Shown: positions 1 through 6,819 of the stretch, piece by piece
Position numbering within the stretch: the stretch's first letter is position 1
How the letters are laid out: the number at the start of each line of letters is the position of its first letter
Assembly: GCA_021823625.1 (NCBI GenBank)
Contig: JAKANS010000049.1
Coordinates: forward strand, 1-35,193
Direction of reading: 5' to 3'
DNA length: 35,193 bases
From: a bacterium
Lineage (GTDB): Bacteria; Verrucomicrobiota; Verrucomicrobiia; Limisphaerales; J093
Program-made: the position numbers and the translations under genes
Notes under the pieces: generated by a model
Seen by the model: the letters and a program-made list of their open reading frames with translations, nothing else
Told to the model about the DNA's origin: nothing
Databases searched by the model: none

Positions 1-81
1 CAGTCCAGCCAGTCCAGCCAGTCCAGCCAGTCCAGCCAGTCCAGCCAGTCCAGCCAGTCCAGCCAGTCCAGCCAGTCCAGC
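1..81. repeat. 9-bp tandem repeat, nine exact copies, at the contig edge
   Basis: Nine uninterrupted, identical copies of CAGTCCAGC run from the first base of the window to position 81, then the sequence becomes unique. The array starts at the window edge, so its true length is unknown and the contig may simply have broken in it. Read on the minus strand the unit gives Leu-Asp-Trp, Ala-Gly-Leu or Trp-Thr-Gly repeats with no stop in any frame, but nothing next to it suggests a real protein. It is too short-unit and spacer-free to be a CRISPR. Confidence 0.97.
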
Positions 82-142
82 GTTGGACAGACGGGAAGTA
101 GAAAGTATGGCGCATTACGACAACCAGACAGGGCTTTGCCCC

Positions 143-163
143 GGCGTCGCGGAGAGCGACGCC
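143..163. other. Perfect 8-bp GC stem-loop
   Basis: GGCGTCGC at 143-150 is the exact reverse complement of GCGACGCC at 156-163, with a 5-nt loop GGAGA. There is no T-run on either side, so it does not look like a standard intrinsic terminator. It lies in a gene-free region 240 bp from a second, stronger hairpin. Confidence 0.7.
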
Positions 164-403
164 CCGGCCGCAAGGTCGCGGTCAGATGCCATCGAGGTTT
201 GCCCTCGCGAGACCCCAGACCCGAAAGCCCAGCCCCGACCCCGGTGGGGCGCAACTCCGTCGAGCCACGCCAATACCCCAAGAGCAGAGCGACCGCCCCC
301 GCGAAGCTGGGCACAAGCAACTTGTCCGTTCCGGCGGGCGGCTCGCCCGAAATTCTATCGCCTTCGCAGCCAATCCAGCGTTTCGCTCTCCTCGAACCGG
401 GTA

Positions 404-425
404 GGGCCGAGCTGCGGCTCGGCCC
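404..425. other. Perfect 9-bp GC stem-loop
   Basis: GGGCCGAGC at 404-412 pairs perfectly with GCTCGGCCC at 417-425 around a 4-nt loop TGCG. No T-run follows on either strand. The compact palindrome in a gene-free region is reminiscent of REP-like elements, and a REP-type transposase remnant lies elsewhere in the window at 5517-5639, but no sequence link between them can be shown here. Confidence 0.75.
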
Positions 426-894
426 GGTGCGAGGCGGTCAGGACAGTTCTCCACTACCGACACCATGCCGGACTACTTGGGCGCCGCGCCGCCGCCGCCC
501 GCGGCGCAAAGCGCGGTCTGGAAGTACCGGGGCCATCTACCTGCTGGACGACCAGCCCGTGGCCGGGGGAGCAAACCTGCCAGCGGCGTAGAGATCGGCG
601 CTGGATAGGCCATACAAAACGCAATGCCACCACACTCACCCAACCCGAACCCGGCGTAGCCGGAACCAAGAGCGAATTTCAAACACCGACGATTTTCAGA
701 AGGGCGCCAACCCGCATGAACAAAGGCAGAAAGAGAGTCTTGTGCTGCACTTGTTTTGGTACAAGACATGAGTAGCCGCGCACAATCTGAAGCAAGCGCA
801 GAGGGCCCGAGGATACATGAATCCGCAGCATGGTAATCGTATGCCAACAAGGCACCGTCTAATCGTTGCGCCCTTCGTCGCCTCGAGGCCTACC

Positions 895-1986
895 ATGTCC
901 CGGCGATGGTTGCCCCGCTTTCTCTTGGTCGCATTCGTAGTGACGTTTGCCTCATCGGTGCACAGTGAAATCACCATCGACGCGACGCCTTCAGGTGAAG
1001 ATGCCGCCGCCGCATTTAGATCCAATCTGACAGCACCGGCCCCGGCCAGGGCGATACGATTCCTATACTCCCTCAACCACATACCGGACCACACAGACCC
1101 CCTTGCTCCCAAGTATCGGAATGGCTTTTGTGAACTGGCAGGGGCGTTGCAGTCCTCTGGCTTTTTCCTAAGCGAGATCTCAAATTCGATCGTCAGTGCC
1201 GCAATTATCGCGCCGTATGGTCATGGCATGGTTTGTGGCGTTAGCAAAGACTTCTGGTGGAGTCTATTGGATGGCGCCGACTCCTGCCAGATCGCCCCAA
1301 GAATTGAGGACGGAATAGCGCCAACGGGCAGCCCGGTTTACATAATGTGTAGTGTGTTTTCAAACATAGTTGCCGAGGTGCTCCGCGGCGGAGTTCGGAA
1401 CTTTGCGGACGCAACAATCACGTGGAAAGATACGAACACATTCCTCGCAGTCTCGCCCCGGTTCGGTACATTCCGTGGTTGCATCGCCGAGTACGACGTT
1501 GAAGGAAGGCCCCGCCACTTGGCCTACGTCTCGCTAGGCGGTCATATTGATGACACTGGTGATGCGCACTATGAATATAGAGACGCAGAGAGGTTTCCGC
1601 CTTGTCAGACTGTGGTGGTGACCCATGATGTTACAGGAAAGCGAATCGTTACAACCAACATCGTATTAGAGTACATTCAGGGCATCGATCCGTCTGCAAC
1701 GACCGGCTACGTGGCGTCGCGTTTTCGCCGGCGTGCGAGGCCCCTCGCCTCGCTCATCCTTTACTCCAACCAAACGGCCTGGAAGATCGCACCTGCTGGA
1801 ATGCTTTACCCAGTGCCCACCGCGTCGCAAAATGCACGGTCCAAAGTGGGATCACATGGGGACTATTGGTCGGCCAGTTCTGTCGTACTGTCGACAGTGT
1901 TAGGTACCTTCGCCGTCGCGGTGCTGGTGACGCGACGTGCGAATCCAAACCGCTATCAGCAACACGAACGAATGGCAAACAAATGA
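895..1986 (+). CDS. Hypothetical secreted or membrane-anchored protein (363 aa)
   Basis: I do not recognise the family. The open frame begins at 817, but the ATG at 895 is preferred because it puts a clean signal peptide at the N-terminus: MSRRWLPRF followed by the hydrophobic stretch LLVAFVVTFASSVHS, with likely cleavage before Glu. The body is a mixed-composition extracytoplasmic domain with about six scattered Cys. The C-terminus has one hydrophobic segment (ASSVVLSTVLGTFAVAVLV) followed by Arg-Arg, typical of a single membrane anchor with a cytoplasmic tail. It therefore looks like a surface or periplasmic protein held by its C-terminus. Its stop overlaps the start of the next gene by 4 bp (ATGA), so the two are probably translationally coupled, and it heads a five-gene low-GC cassette. 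Function unknown. Confidence 0.7.
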   Translation: MSRRWLPRFLLVAFVVTFASSVHSEITIDATPSGEDAAAAFRSNLTAPAPARAIRFLYSLNHIPDHTDPLAPKYRNGFCELAGALQSSGFFLSEISNSIVSAAIIAPYGHGMVCGVSKDFWWSLLDGADSCQIAPRIEDGIAPTGSPVYIMCSVFSNIVAEVLRGGVRNFADATITWKDTNTFLAVSPRFGTFRGCIAEYDVEGRPRHLAYVSLGGHIDDTGDAHYEYRDAERFPPCQTVVVTHDVTGKRIVTTNIVLEYIQGIDPSATTGYVASRFRRRARPLASLILYSNQTAWKIAPAGMLYPVPTASQNARSKVGSHGDYWSASSVVLSTVLGTFAVAVLVTRRANPNRYQQHERMANK

Positions 1987-2285
1987 ACAGAAGTTCCATA
2001 AGAATAGGATGGGCGCTACCGCTCTTTGTGCTCCTAGCGGCGGCGCATGCAGTCTGTTGGGTAAACAGCTCGACAAACTGCCCGGGGTCAATAACGTGGT
2101 CGGGGATGACGTGTGGTCTTTACGGACCACCATACCAGTGGTATCCGATGCCTTCATCGGCCGCCACAGGATTCAATTGCCTCATCGACGACGGCATCCC
2201 TCACTGCGTCTATCTATGCACCGACGGCTCACGTAAGAAGCTTTATACGGGCGTCACGGTTAATCTGAATAGTCTGTGTCCGTAA
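1983..2285 (+). CDS. Small Cys-rich secreted protein (100 aa)
   Basis: The frame is open from 1866, but the ATG at 1983 overlaps the stop of the preceding gene (ATGA) and places a signal peptide at the very N-terminus: MNRSSIRIGW then ALPLFVLLAAAHA, with likely cleavage before Val-Cys. The mature part of roughly 75 residues carries seven Cys (in the contexts VCW, NCP, TCG, NCL, HCV, LCT and LCP) and several Trp/Tyr, suggesting a small disulfide-stabilised exported protein. I recognise no family. A MauE/DoxX-like membrane protein, a family linked to thiol redox, follows two genes' worth of sequence later in the same cassette, which fits a disulfide-related maturation role for the neighbour. 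A strong hairpin lies 24 bp after the stop. Confidence 0.7.
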   Translation: MNRSSIRIGWALPLFVLLAAAHAVCWVNSSTNCPGSITWSGMTCGLYGPPYQWYPMPSSAATGFNCLIDDGIPHCVYLCTDGSRKKLYTGVTVNLNSLCP

Positions 2286-2309
2286 TCGCAACTAAGTTCG
2301 ACACAACAG

Positions 2310-2349
2310 CGCAGCGGGGGTTCAGACACCCATCTCAGCCCCCGCTGCG
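2310..2349. terminator. Long hairpin (17 pairs, one mismatch) between cassette genes; terminator or attenuator candidate
   Basis: The 11 bases 2310-2320 (CGCAGCGGGGG) pair perfectly with 2339-2349. The stem continues inward with a T-G wobble, a T-A pair, one C-C mismatch and three more pairs, leaving a 6-nt loop at 2327-2332. It is by far the strongest local structure in the cassette. No U-run follows in either orientation, so classical intrinsic termination is not supported. Partial termination, transcript stabilisation or processing that sets different levels for the genes on each side is more likely. Confidence 0.55.
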
Positions 2350-2413
2350 GATTAACTTGCCTTGCGACATTTTCGACGGACACGAACGGATGTAGCCGGC
2401 TGTCATTGTGGTT

Positions 2414-2418
2414 GGAGG
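2414..2418 (+). promoter_or_regulatory. Shine-Dalgarno-like GGAGG upstream of the MauE-like gene
   Basis: A GGAGG lies 14 nt before the ATG at 2433. The spacing is longer than usual, so an upstream non-ATG start is also possible (the open frame begins with TTG at 2406, before this site). It matters because this is the only gene of the cassette whose start does not overlap the gene before it. Confidence 0.35.
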
Positions 2419-2432
2419 CAACCCGACTCATT

Positions 2433-2918
2433 ATGCGCAGATCCCCATCAAGCAGCACCAACAAGCGAGCGGCGCGAAATGAGCCGCACTTTCTTGTCTT
2501 GGGCATCATCTTGGTTGTGCTGGCTCTCCTGAAGTGTGCAGATATCTATCTGTATCCGGTACGCTACCACGGAGGGACTCTCGATCCGGTATTTCGGATT
2601 CCGATGTTACACTTGAGCCTCGGAATGGCAGGCGTTGAAATCATTTTAGGCGCTTTCATGTTGAGCACAATGTCGACCAACATGGCTGCCTATTCGAGCA
2701 CGTTCTTGGGGACAGCATTTACTTTGTACCGGTGGCTGAAGACGACGTTTACTGACGAAGGTGAACCATGTGGTTGCTTAGGTGTGGCGTCCAGCTGGTC
2801 GGCCGCATTACGGTACTATCAGGACAATGTGCTTCTGACGGTCGCTGTGTTTATCTTTATGATCGGAATATTCGCACTGTTAAAGGAAACGCACTTCTCT
2901 AACCGAGGTTCGGCATGA
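2433..2918 (+). CDS. MauE/DoxX-like integral membrane protein (161 aa)
   Basis: The protein has a short basic Ser/Arg-rich N-terminus followed by four predicted membrane helices: around FLVLGIILVVLALLKCADIY, LSLGMAGVEIILGAFMLST, the Thr/Phe-rich stretch near FLGTAFTLY, and VLLTVAVFIFMIGIFALL. Between helices three and four is the motif EPCGCLG, close to the CGC[FL]G motif of MauE/DoxX-family redox-associated membrane proteins, and this is the main ground for the call. MauE proteins are needed for disulfide-rich maturation of the methylamine dehydrogenase small subunit; here there are no mau genes, but a Cys-rich secreted protein lies just upstream. The first ATG (2433) was chosen, and a TTG at 2406 would add nine residues. 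The stop overlaps the next start by 4 bp. Confidence 0.55.
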   Translation: MRRSPSSSTNKRAARNEPHFLVLGIILVVLALLKCADIYLYPVRYHGGTLDPVFRIPMLHLSLGMAGVEIILGAFMLSTMSTNMAAYSSTFLGTAFTLYRWLKTTFTDEGEPCGCLGVASSWSAALRYYQDNVLLTVAVFIFMIGIFALLKETHFSNRGSA

Positions 2919-4453
2919 AAGTTCACTGGACCGTCTCCGCATTGGTGCTCCCGTTGCTATTGGTGTTCGCACTAAGCGACTGCCCAGTGGACAGCGCAAT
3001 AAGCGTGGGCGGTGATGATGGCTTTGAGTTGCAGAAGGAATTGCTGCTGGCCAGGCACCCGGAAATGGCTGCTCGCCTCGACAACGACCAACCGTGGCTG
3101 CACACAATTGTTACTGCCGGTCTAATGCGCTTCTTCGGCGAACACGCCGCAATACCCAGACTCTTGTCTGCCGCTTCGACAATTGCCTTGCTTCTAGCTC
3201 TCGGATATCTGTCAGATAAATGCGCCGGTGCTTTGGGCGTTGTGCTGGTTGGAGCATTCTATTTGTCGTGCGAGTCCGTGACCACACACGCGTTGGCCGC
3301 CATGCTGGAAGTGCCGGCATTGTCGTGGGGTGTCGTAGCGGCAACAATGCTTATTGCGGCTGAGCGCGGCAGGAAGCGTTGGCCACACTGGATAACGTCG
3401 ATAATTCTGTTTGCCTTAGCGCTGCACATAAAACTTACCGCGATGCTTGTTGTCCCCGGAATTGTTGCCTATCTGATTGCAAGCCGAGGCGTATATCGCG
3501 GACTGTTTCTGGGCATCGTCCTCGGAGTTGTTTGCGCGTTTCTATTTGTATGTATCGGGTTGCTGTGCCCCACATTTTCGTACCGAAGCCTCTGGGGAAG
3601 TCACATGGCAGCGGAATCAGCACTTACGATTGCTCAGGCAAAGGCCTCATCTTTCCATTGGTACTACCTGTCTTCTCAGCTAGCGCTAGTCCCGGCCACC
3701 ACGATGGGCGTCGTATTAGGGATCGTACGTCGTCATCCGATTTTGACTTTCGGAATTGTTTTCCTGACTACTTCTATAGCTGTTGCAATTGTTCATAGGC
3801 CGTGGTGGGGCTATTACCTTGTTCATTTATATATTCCAATGAGTCTGCTGGGGGGTGTCGCTACCGCGAACGTAGCTCAAATACTCCTACGTGGTTTCTG
3901 GAAGCGTAAATCGGAAGCCAATGAGGTGGACATGCTCTCGCAAGTAACCGCAGAAAGAGGATCATGTAACTGGTGGTCACTCTCCTTGTTGTACGTTGCG
4001 ACGTGTGTAGCACTGTGGTGCGGGTTTACGTTACCGAGGTGGATCTTTGAAGTGAAGAATCTGTGCAGGCTCGAAACGGCCGACAACGCGATTGTGCTGC
4101 GCGCCATGAGGCAGTACCAGCGGCAAACTCACTGGTGCTACAGTTCTGAGGGAGCTTGGGCTTTCCAAGATGGCATGCTCGTTCCGCCAGAGTTGGTGCT
4201 ACTAACGTCAAAGCGGTTTCTTAGTGGATCACTCACGATAGGCAAAGTACTTGATATAGCGAGGCGGTATAATCCAGAGGTTGTCCTTTTGAATAGAGCT
4301 AAATTGTCGGGAATGCCTGAGTGGGAAAAGTGGGTGGAGGCAGATTATGTGTTGTGCGAGCAGGATCCGGTTCACGAACTATGGGTTGCAAGACGCTTAG
4401 CCCCCCGACAACTTGGCGAACACGACGAACGGCTACGACATCTGGGATTATGA
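2915..4453 (+). CDS. GT-C family membrane glycosyltransferase-like protein (512 aa)
   Basis: The protein is polytopic, with roughly nine to eleven hydrophobic helices. The first is at residues 5-20 and is followed by a large acidic extracytoplasmic loop containing GGDDGF near residues 32-37 and a DNDQPWLH segment near 57-64. That layout (first helix, then an acidic catalytic loop, then many helices and a soluble C-terminal domain) is characteristic of GT-C enzymes of the PMT/ArnT superfamily, which transfer sugars from polyprenyl-phosphate donors outside the membrane. The C-terminal 130 residues look soluble (W-, E- and R-rich). Donor and acceptor cannot be read from sequence; the exported proteins of the same cassette are candidate acceptors. 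The gene is coupled by ATGA overlaps on both sides. Confidence 0.6.
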   Translation: MKVHWTVSALVLPLLLVFALSDCPVDSAISVGGDDGFELQKELLLARHPEMAARLDNDQPWLHTIVTAGLMRFFGEHAAIPRLLSAASTIALLLALGYLSDKCAGALGVVLVGAFYLSCESVTTHALAAMLEVPALSWGVVAATMLIAAERGRKRWPHWITSIILFALALHIKLTAMLVVPGIVAYLIASRGVYRGLFLGIVLGVVCAFLFVCIGLLCPTFSYRSLWGSHMAAESALTIAQAKASSFHWYYLSSQLALVPATTMGVVLGIVRRHPILTFGIVFLTTSIAVAIVHRPWWGYYLVHLYIPMSLLGGVATANVAQILLRGFWKRKSEANEVDMLSQVTAERGSCNWWSLSLLYVATCVALWCGFTLPRWIFEVKNLCRLETADNAIVLRAMRQYQRQTHWCYSSEGAWAFQDGMLVPPELVLLTSKRFLSGSLTIGKVLDIARRYNPEVVLLNRAKLSGMPEWEKWVEADYVLCEQDPVHELWVARRLAPRQLGEHDERLRHLGL

Positions 4454-5354
4454 ATATCTTTAAGCATCTGTTCAAGAGCGACATTGAGTTCGAAAGTGAC
4501 GTGGACAAGTGGCGTAGTCAACGGGGTCTAGGGTACACTGTGCTAGGCTTCACGCAGGCAAGTGATTCTTGGAAGCGCCCTGTGCCCACTGGATTTACTC
4601 TCATCGAATTACTGGTGACGATTGCGATATTGGCGGTTCTTGCCAGTCTTGTACTGGTTGCTGTAGGGCGAGGCAAGGCAAGCGCTGGTGAAGCGAATTG
4701 CATTTCCAACCTAAAGCAGCATGGCATTGCGCTGCAAAACTTTATTAGTACAACGGGCGAGTTTCCGGGTTATACCATAAAGAGCAATGACAGCTACCAA
4801 CGTGGCTCTTGGGACAATTCGATCTACAGTGATGAGGAAATAATGGCGCTGTTGACTTACGAGAAGACGGGAAGAGATTACAGGGGGTACTAAAGTGTCC
4901 GCGCGCAAAACGCCCTGAATCGTGGCCATCGGACTTGATGTATCAATATTATGGTTACAATGCGAATGGGCTGATTGGACCCAGTGGTGATGCACCATTG
5001 GGTTTGGGCAGGAGGCTGGCTGAGGATGGGACATTCCGCGCAGTTCGCGAAGTTGAAGTCATTCATCCGTCGGGGACTGTCGCGATTGGGGATGGTGTGA
5101 CCGGCTGGGGGCCTAATGTAATTGATGGGCAGGGATGGTTAGGACGAATGGCACATTTTCCACCATATGGAGGATCACTTTCGGAGGCCAAGAAACGTAT
5201 CAACCAACGACACGGCGGGGTTGTTAATGTGTGCTTCTGTGACGGGCATGTCGTGCCTTTACGACTCCAAGTCATGTATGAAAACACCGCCGGTGAGTAC
5301 CTGCGGATGTGGAATCGCGACGATCAGCCTCATAGGGAGCGTTTGACTAAATAG
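4450..5354 (+). pseudogene. H-X9-DG type pseudopilin, broken by a frameshift in a G run
   Basis: Two adjacent open frames form one gene. The first (4450-4893) starts in an ATGA overlap with the glycosyltransferase and carries a type IV prepilin signal, TGFTLIELLVTIAILAVL, with cleavage after Gly48 and Glu at +5; the 48-residue leader is unusually long. It stops at TAA 4891 after DYRGY. The second frame, open through 4890-5354, continues with LKCPRAKRP, YQYYGYNANG and the family hallmark HGGVVNVCFCDGH, an exact H-X9-DG motif near the C-terminus. Adding one G to the five-G run at 4883-4887 gives DYRGVLKCP and a single protein of about 301 residues. Either the gene is truly broken or the G run is miscalled. 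The family, common in Planctomycetota and Verrucomicrobiota, comprises exported pseudopilin-like proteins. Confidence 0.8.
4883..4887 (+). other. Five-G run where the pseudopilin frame is lost
   Basis: The upstream frame reads GAT TAC AGG GGG TAC TAA; with six Gs instead of five it reads on through GTA CTA AAG TGT into the downstream H-X9-DG frame. A one-base length change in a homopolymer is both the commonest sequencing artefact and a common natural slippage or phase-variation site, so this position decides whether the gene is intact. Confidence 0.75.
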
Positions 5355-5516
5355 AGTGGTGTCGCAGTGGCCCCCCCACCTAACGCAAGAGTTATCCGTG
5401 TGCCGATAGCCCTGTGTGATATTGGTGGCAACTACATAAAAGGAATAGTGCTTGATATTGTCATATGGCACAGCCGCGGCCGTTCTCCTGATATGGTGCG
5501 CAGGTTTTGAGTCGCA

Positions 5517-5639
5517 TGTGCCGGTGCGATCTACCACGCCATGAGTCGTGACAGCCGGCGCGAGCCCATCTTCCAGGACGATACGGATCGGCACTGCTTC
5601 ATGGAGACACTGCGCGAAGTGTGTACCAAAGCCGGCTGA
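5517..5639 (+). pseudogene. REP-associated (Y1) transposase, N-terminal remnant
   Basis: The frame ending at TGA 5637 reads GAIYHAMSRDSRREPIFQDD then TDRHCFMETLREVCTKAG. The run of IYH, MSR, RREPIFQDD and a following Phe-hydrophobic helix matches the N-terminus of the Y1_Tnp / REP-associated tyrosine transposase (RAYT) family, where the His of the YH pair belongs to the start of the fold. Only about 41 residues survive. The catalytic Tyr and His-hydrophobic-His region of a roughly 200-350 aa protein is missing, and unrelated sequence follows immediately. These single-strand transposases mobilise REP palindromes. No intact copy is in the window. Confidence 0.75.
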
Positions 5640-5679
5640 GGCACCCACGCCGTCGCTCTCCTCGTGGCTCTGGCCTGTC

Positions 5680-5913
5680 TTCGGGTATGACCATCAGGTC
5701 CGGCGCATCCGCAAGACGTTCTACACGCACAACGGGAGGAGTTGGGGCACGCAGCGTGACATGATCTGCCTGTACGACGGCTGGAGCGTGGTTGCCGAGC
5801 TGGACGCGCGGACGCTGGCTCCGCCGCGGGACGACGCGCCAGTGCCGGGCAACCGCGACCTCCTCTGGCTCCAAACCCACGCCACGTGGCGGGAGGGGAG
5901 GGAGCAGAGATAA
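5680..5913 (+). pseudogene. RHS/YD-repeat protein remnant
   Basis: In the frame that ends at TAA 5911 the translation contains FGYDHQVRRIRKTFYTHNG and, further on, LYDGWSVVAELDA. A YD dipeptide followed by a spaced R-x-R-K and aromatic, then a second YDGW-x-V-AELD, is the core periodicity of RHS/YD repeats, which form large shells in secreted toxins and cell-wall proteins. Homology fades after about 5815 into Arg/Pro-rich sequence. There is no plausible start or signal peptide and the fragment directly abuts the transposase remnant, so this is an orphaned piece of a much larger gene (full RHS proteins exceed 1000 aa). Confidence 0.65.
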
Positions 5914-5963
5914 GGGATTAGGGGTTAGGGAGCAGAGGGCACTGGGCACGAACGGCTTCTGGA

Positions 5964-6096
5964 CAGTGGACCAAGGGCCAAGGGCCGAAAGCCGAGACTC
6001 GAAAGCCGATTGTCCATTGCCGATTGCCGACTGCCAATGACCGATAGCTGATGACGAGTGACCAATGACAAATGACCAGTGACGAGCGGCCAATGC
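5964..6096. repeat. Drifting heptanucleotide tandem repeat
   Basis: From about 5964 to 6096 the sequence parses without slippage into roughly 18 consecutive 7-nt units. The units drift along the array: CCAAGGG (5971, 5978), then CCGAAAG and relatives (5985-6005), then CCGATTG/CCGACTG (6006-6033), then CCAATGA/CCAGTGA types (6034-6082). Neighbouring units resemble each other more than distant ones. Because seven is not a multiple of three, the array cannot encode a simple peptide repeat. It runs up to the start of the GtrA-like gene and makes that start ambiguous. Heptanucleotide short tandem repeats are known from cyanobacteria; this resembles them only in unit length. Confidence 0.85.
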
Positions 6097-6533
6097 CCAA
6101 CCTTGTCCCTAACACCGAACGCCCGCTCCGGCTCCGGCAGTTCCTCCGGTTCTGCCTGGTGGGCGGGAGCGGCGTGGTGGTGGACATGGCGGTGCTGCAC
6201 GGGCTGGCAGTCGAACTGGGCTGGAACGTGAGCCTCAGCAAGGTGTGCGCGGCGGAGACCGCCCTGCTCAACAACTTTCTCTGGAATGAGGTGTGGACGT
6301 TTCGGGGTGCGGGTGGAAACGTCGAGATTCGTCGCGGTGCCGTGCATCGGCTCTGGCGGTTTCATGCCATCTGCGGGGCGGGGATTGGGCTGGCGGTGTT
6401 GGGGCTGCACCTATTCCACACCGGGCTGGGACTCGACTTGTATCTGGCCAATCTGCTCGCGATCGGGCTGGTCACGTTGTGGAACTTCGGGCTGAACGCG
6501 CGCTGGAACTGGCGCGGCATCGGGAAGAGCTAG
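6093..6533 (+). CDS. GtrA-like membrane protein (146 aa)
   Basis: The protein matches the GtrA/DPMS flippase-like family (PF04138): about 130-150 residues with four membrane helices. The opening FLRFCLVGGSGVVVDMAVLH is the typical first helix (RF-x-x-VGG-x-x-x-x-x-D), and AAETALLNNFLWNEVWTFR carries the family's NN-F-x-W and W-T-F signatures. The last helices end in NFGLNARWNWR, again with the conserved N-x-x-x-N/W-x-W pattern. Family members are thought to move polyprenyl-phosphate-linked sugars across the inner membrane or to serve glycan modification. The ATG at 6093 is preferred over that at 6072, which lies within the heptanucleotide repeat. It stands alone, with decayed DNA before and a fucosidase after it. 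Confidence 0.85.
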   Translation: MPNLVPNTERPLRLRQFLRFCLVGGSGVVVDMAVLHGLAVELGWNVSLSKVCAAETALLNNFLWNEVWTFRGAGGNVEIRRGAVHRLWRFHAICGAGIGLAVLGLHLFHTGLGLDLYLANLLAIGLVTLWNFGLNARWNWRGIGKS

Positions 6534-6788
6534 TGTGGGCGGCGGCGTTTTCGATCTGGTTCAGGTTCGAGACTGCGGAGAGCAACACCCGGAGGCGTAC
6601 TTCCGACGGTTACGCCAGGTCGGCGGGTTTGTACCGCGGCGGCGACAGCGCGGCCTCCCGCGTGTTGTCGGTTCGGCTCTGAACTTCGCGAGAGGAGTTT
6701 TCCAACGCGTTTCCGAAAACGTTGTGCTCCGGTTTTGTTTTGCTCCTCGCCCTTGAACTCCTTCGCCTGCGTCGCGTAAACTCGGCGC

Positions 6789-6802
6789 GTGTGAAAACAC
6801 AC
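6789..6802. promoter_or_regulatory. Short palindrome upstream of the fucosidase gene
   Basis: GTGTG AAAA CACAC is a perfect 5-bp dyad with a 4-nt centre, ending 17 bp before the fucosidase ATG. It could be an operator half-site pair or a weak 5'UTR hairpin. A palindrome of this size is expected by chance fairly often, so the support is weak. Confidence 0.2.
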
Positions 6803-6819
6803 AATTTGCGCATACGCCT

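Larger units (their letters stand above)
82..894. other. Gene-free stretch of about 0.8 kb
   Basis: Several overlapping open frames exist here on both strands (for example 83-775 plus and 473-850 minus). Their translations are Arg/Pro/Ala-rich with no recognisable motif, signal peptide or family, as expected of random frames in GC-rich DNA. What can be seen is structure: two perfect GC-rich stem-loops (listed separately) and CG-rich runs around 480-510. It could be a dispersed non-coding repeat, a decayed gene or the 5' control region of the downstream cassette; sequence alone does not decide. Confidence 0.6.

Noticed and set aside
1-81. CRISPR array
   Set aside because: The repeats are 9 bp and contiguous, with no spacers.
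83-775. 230-codon frame at the left end
   Set aside because: Composition and lack of any domain or signal peptide suggest a chance frame. Several overlapping frames of similar quality exist.
6789-6802. Strong operator call for the fucosidase palindrome
   Set aside because: A 5-bp dyad is too short to support a regulator site; kept only as a low-confidence feature.
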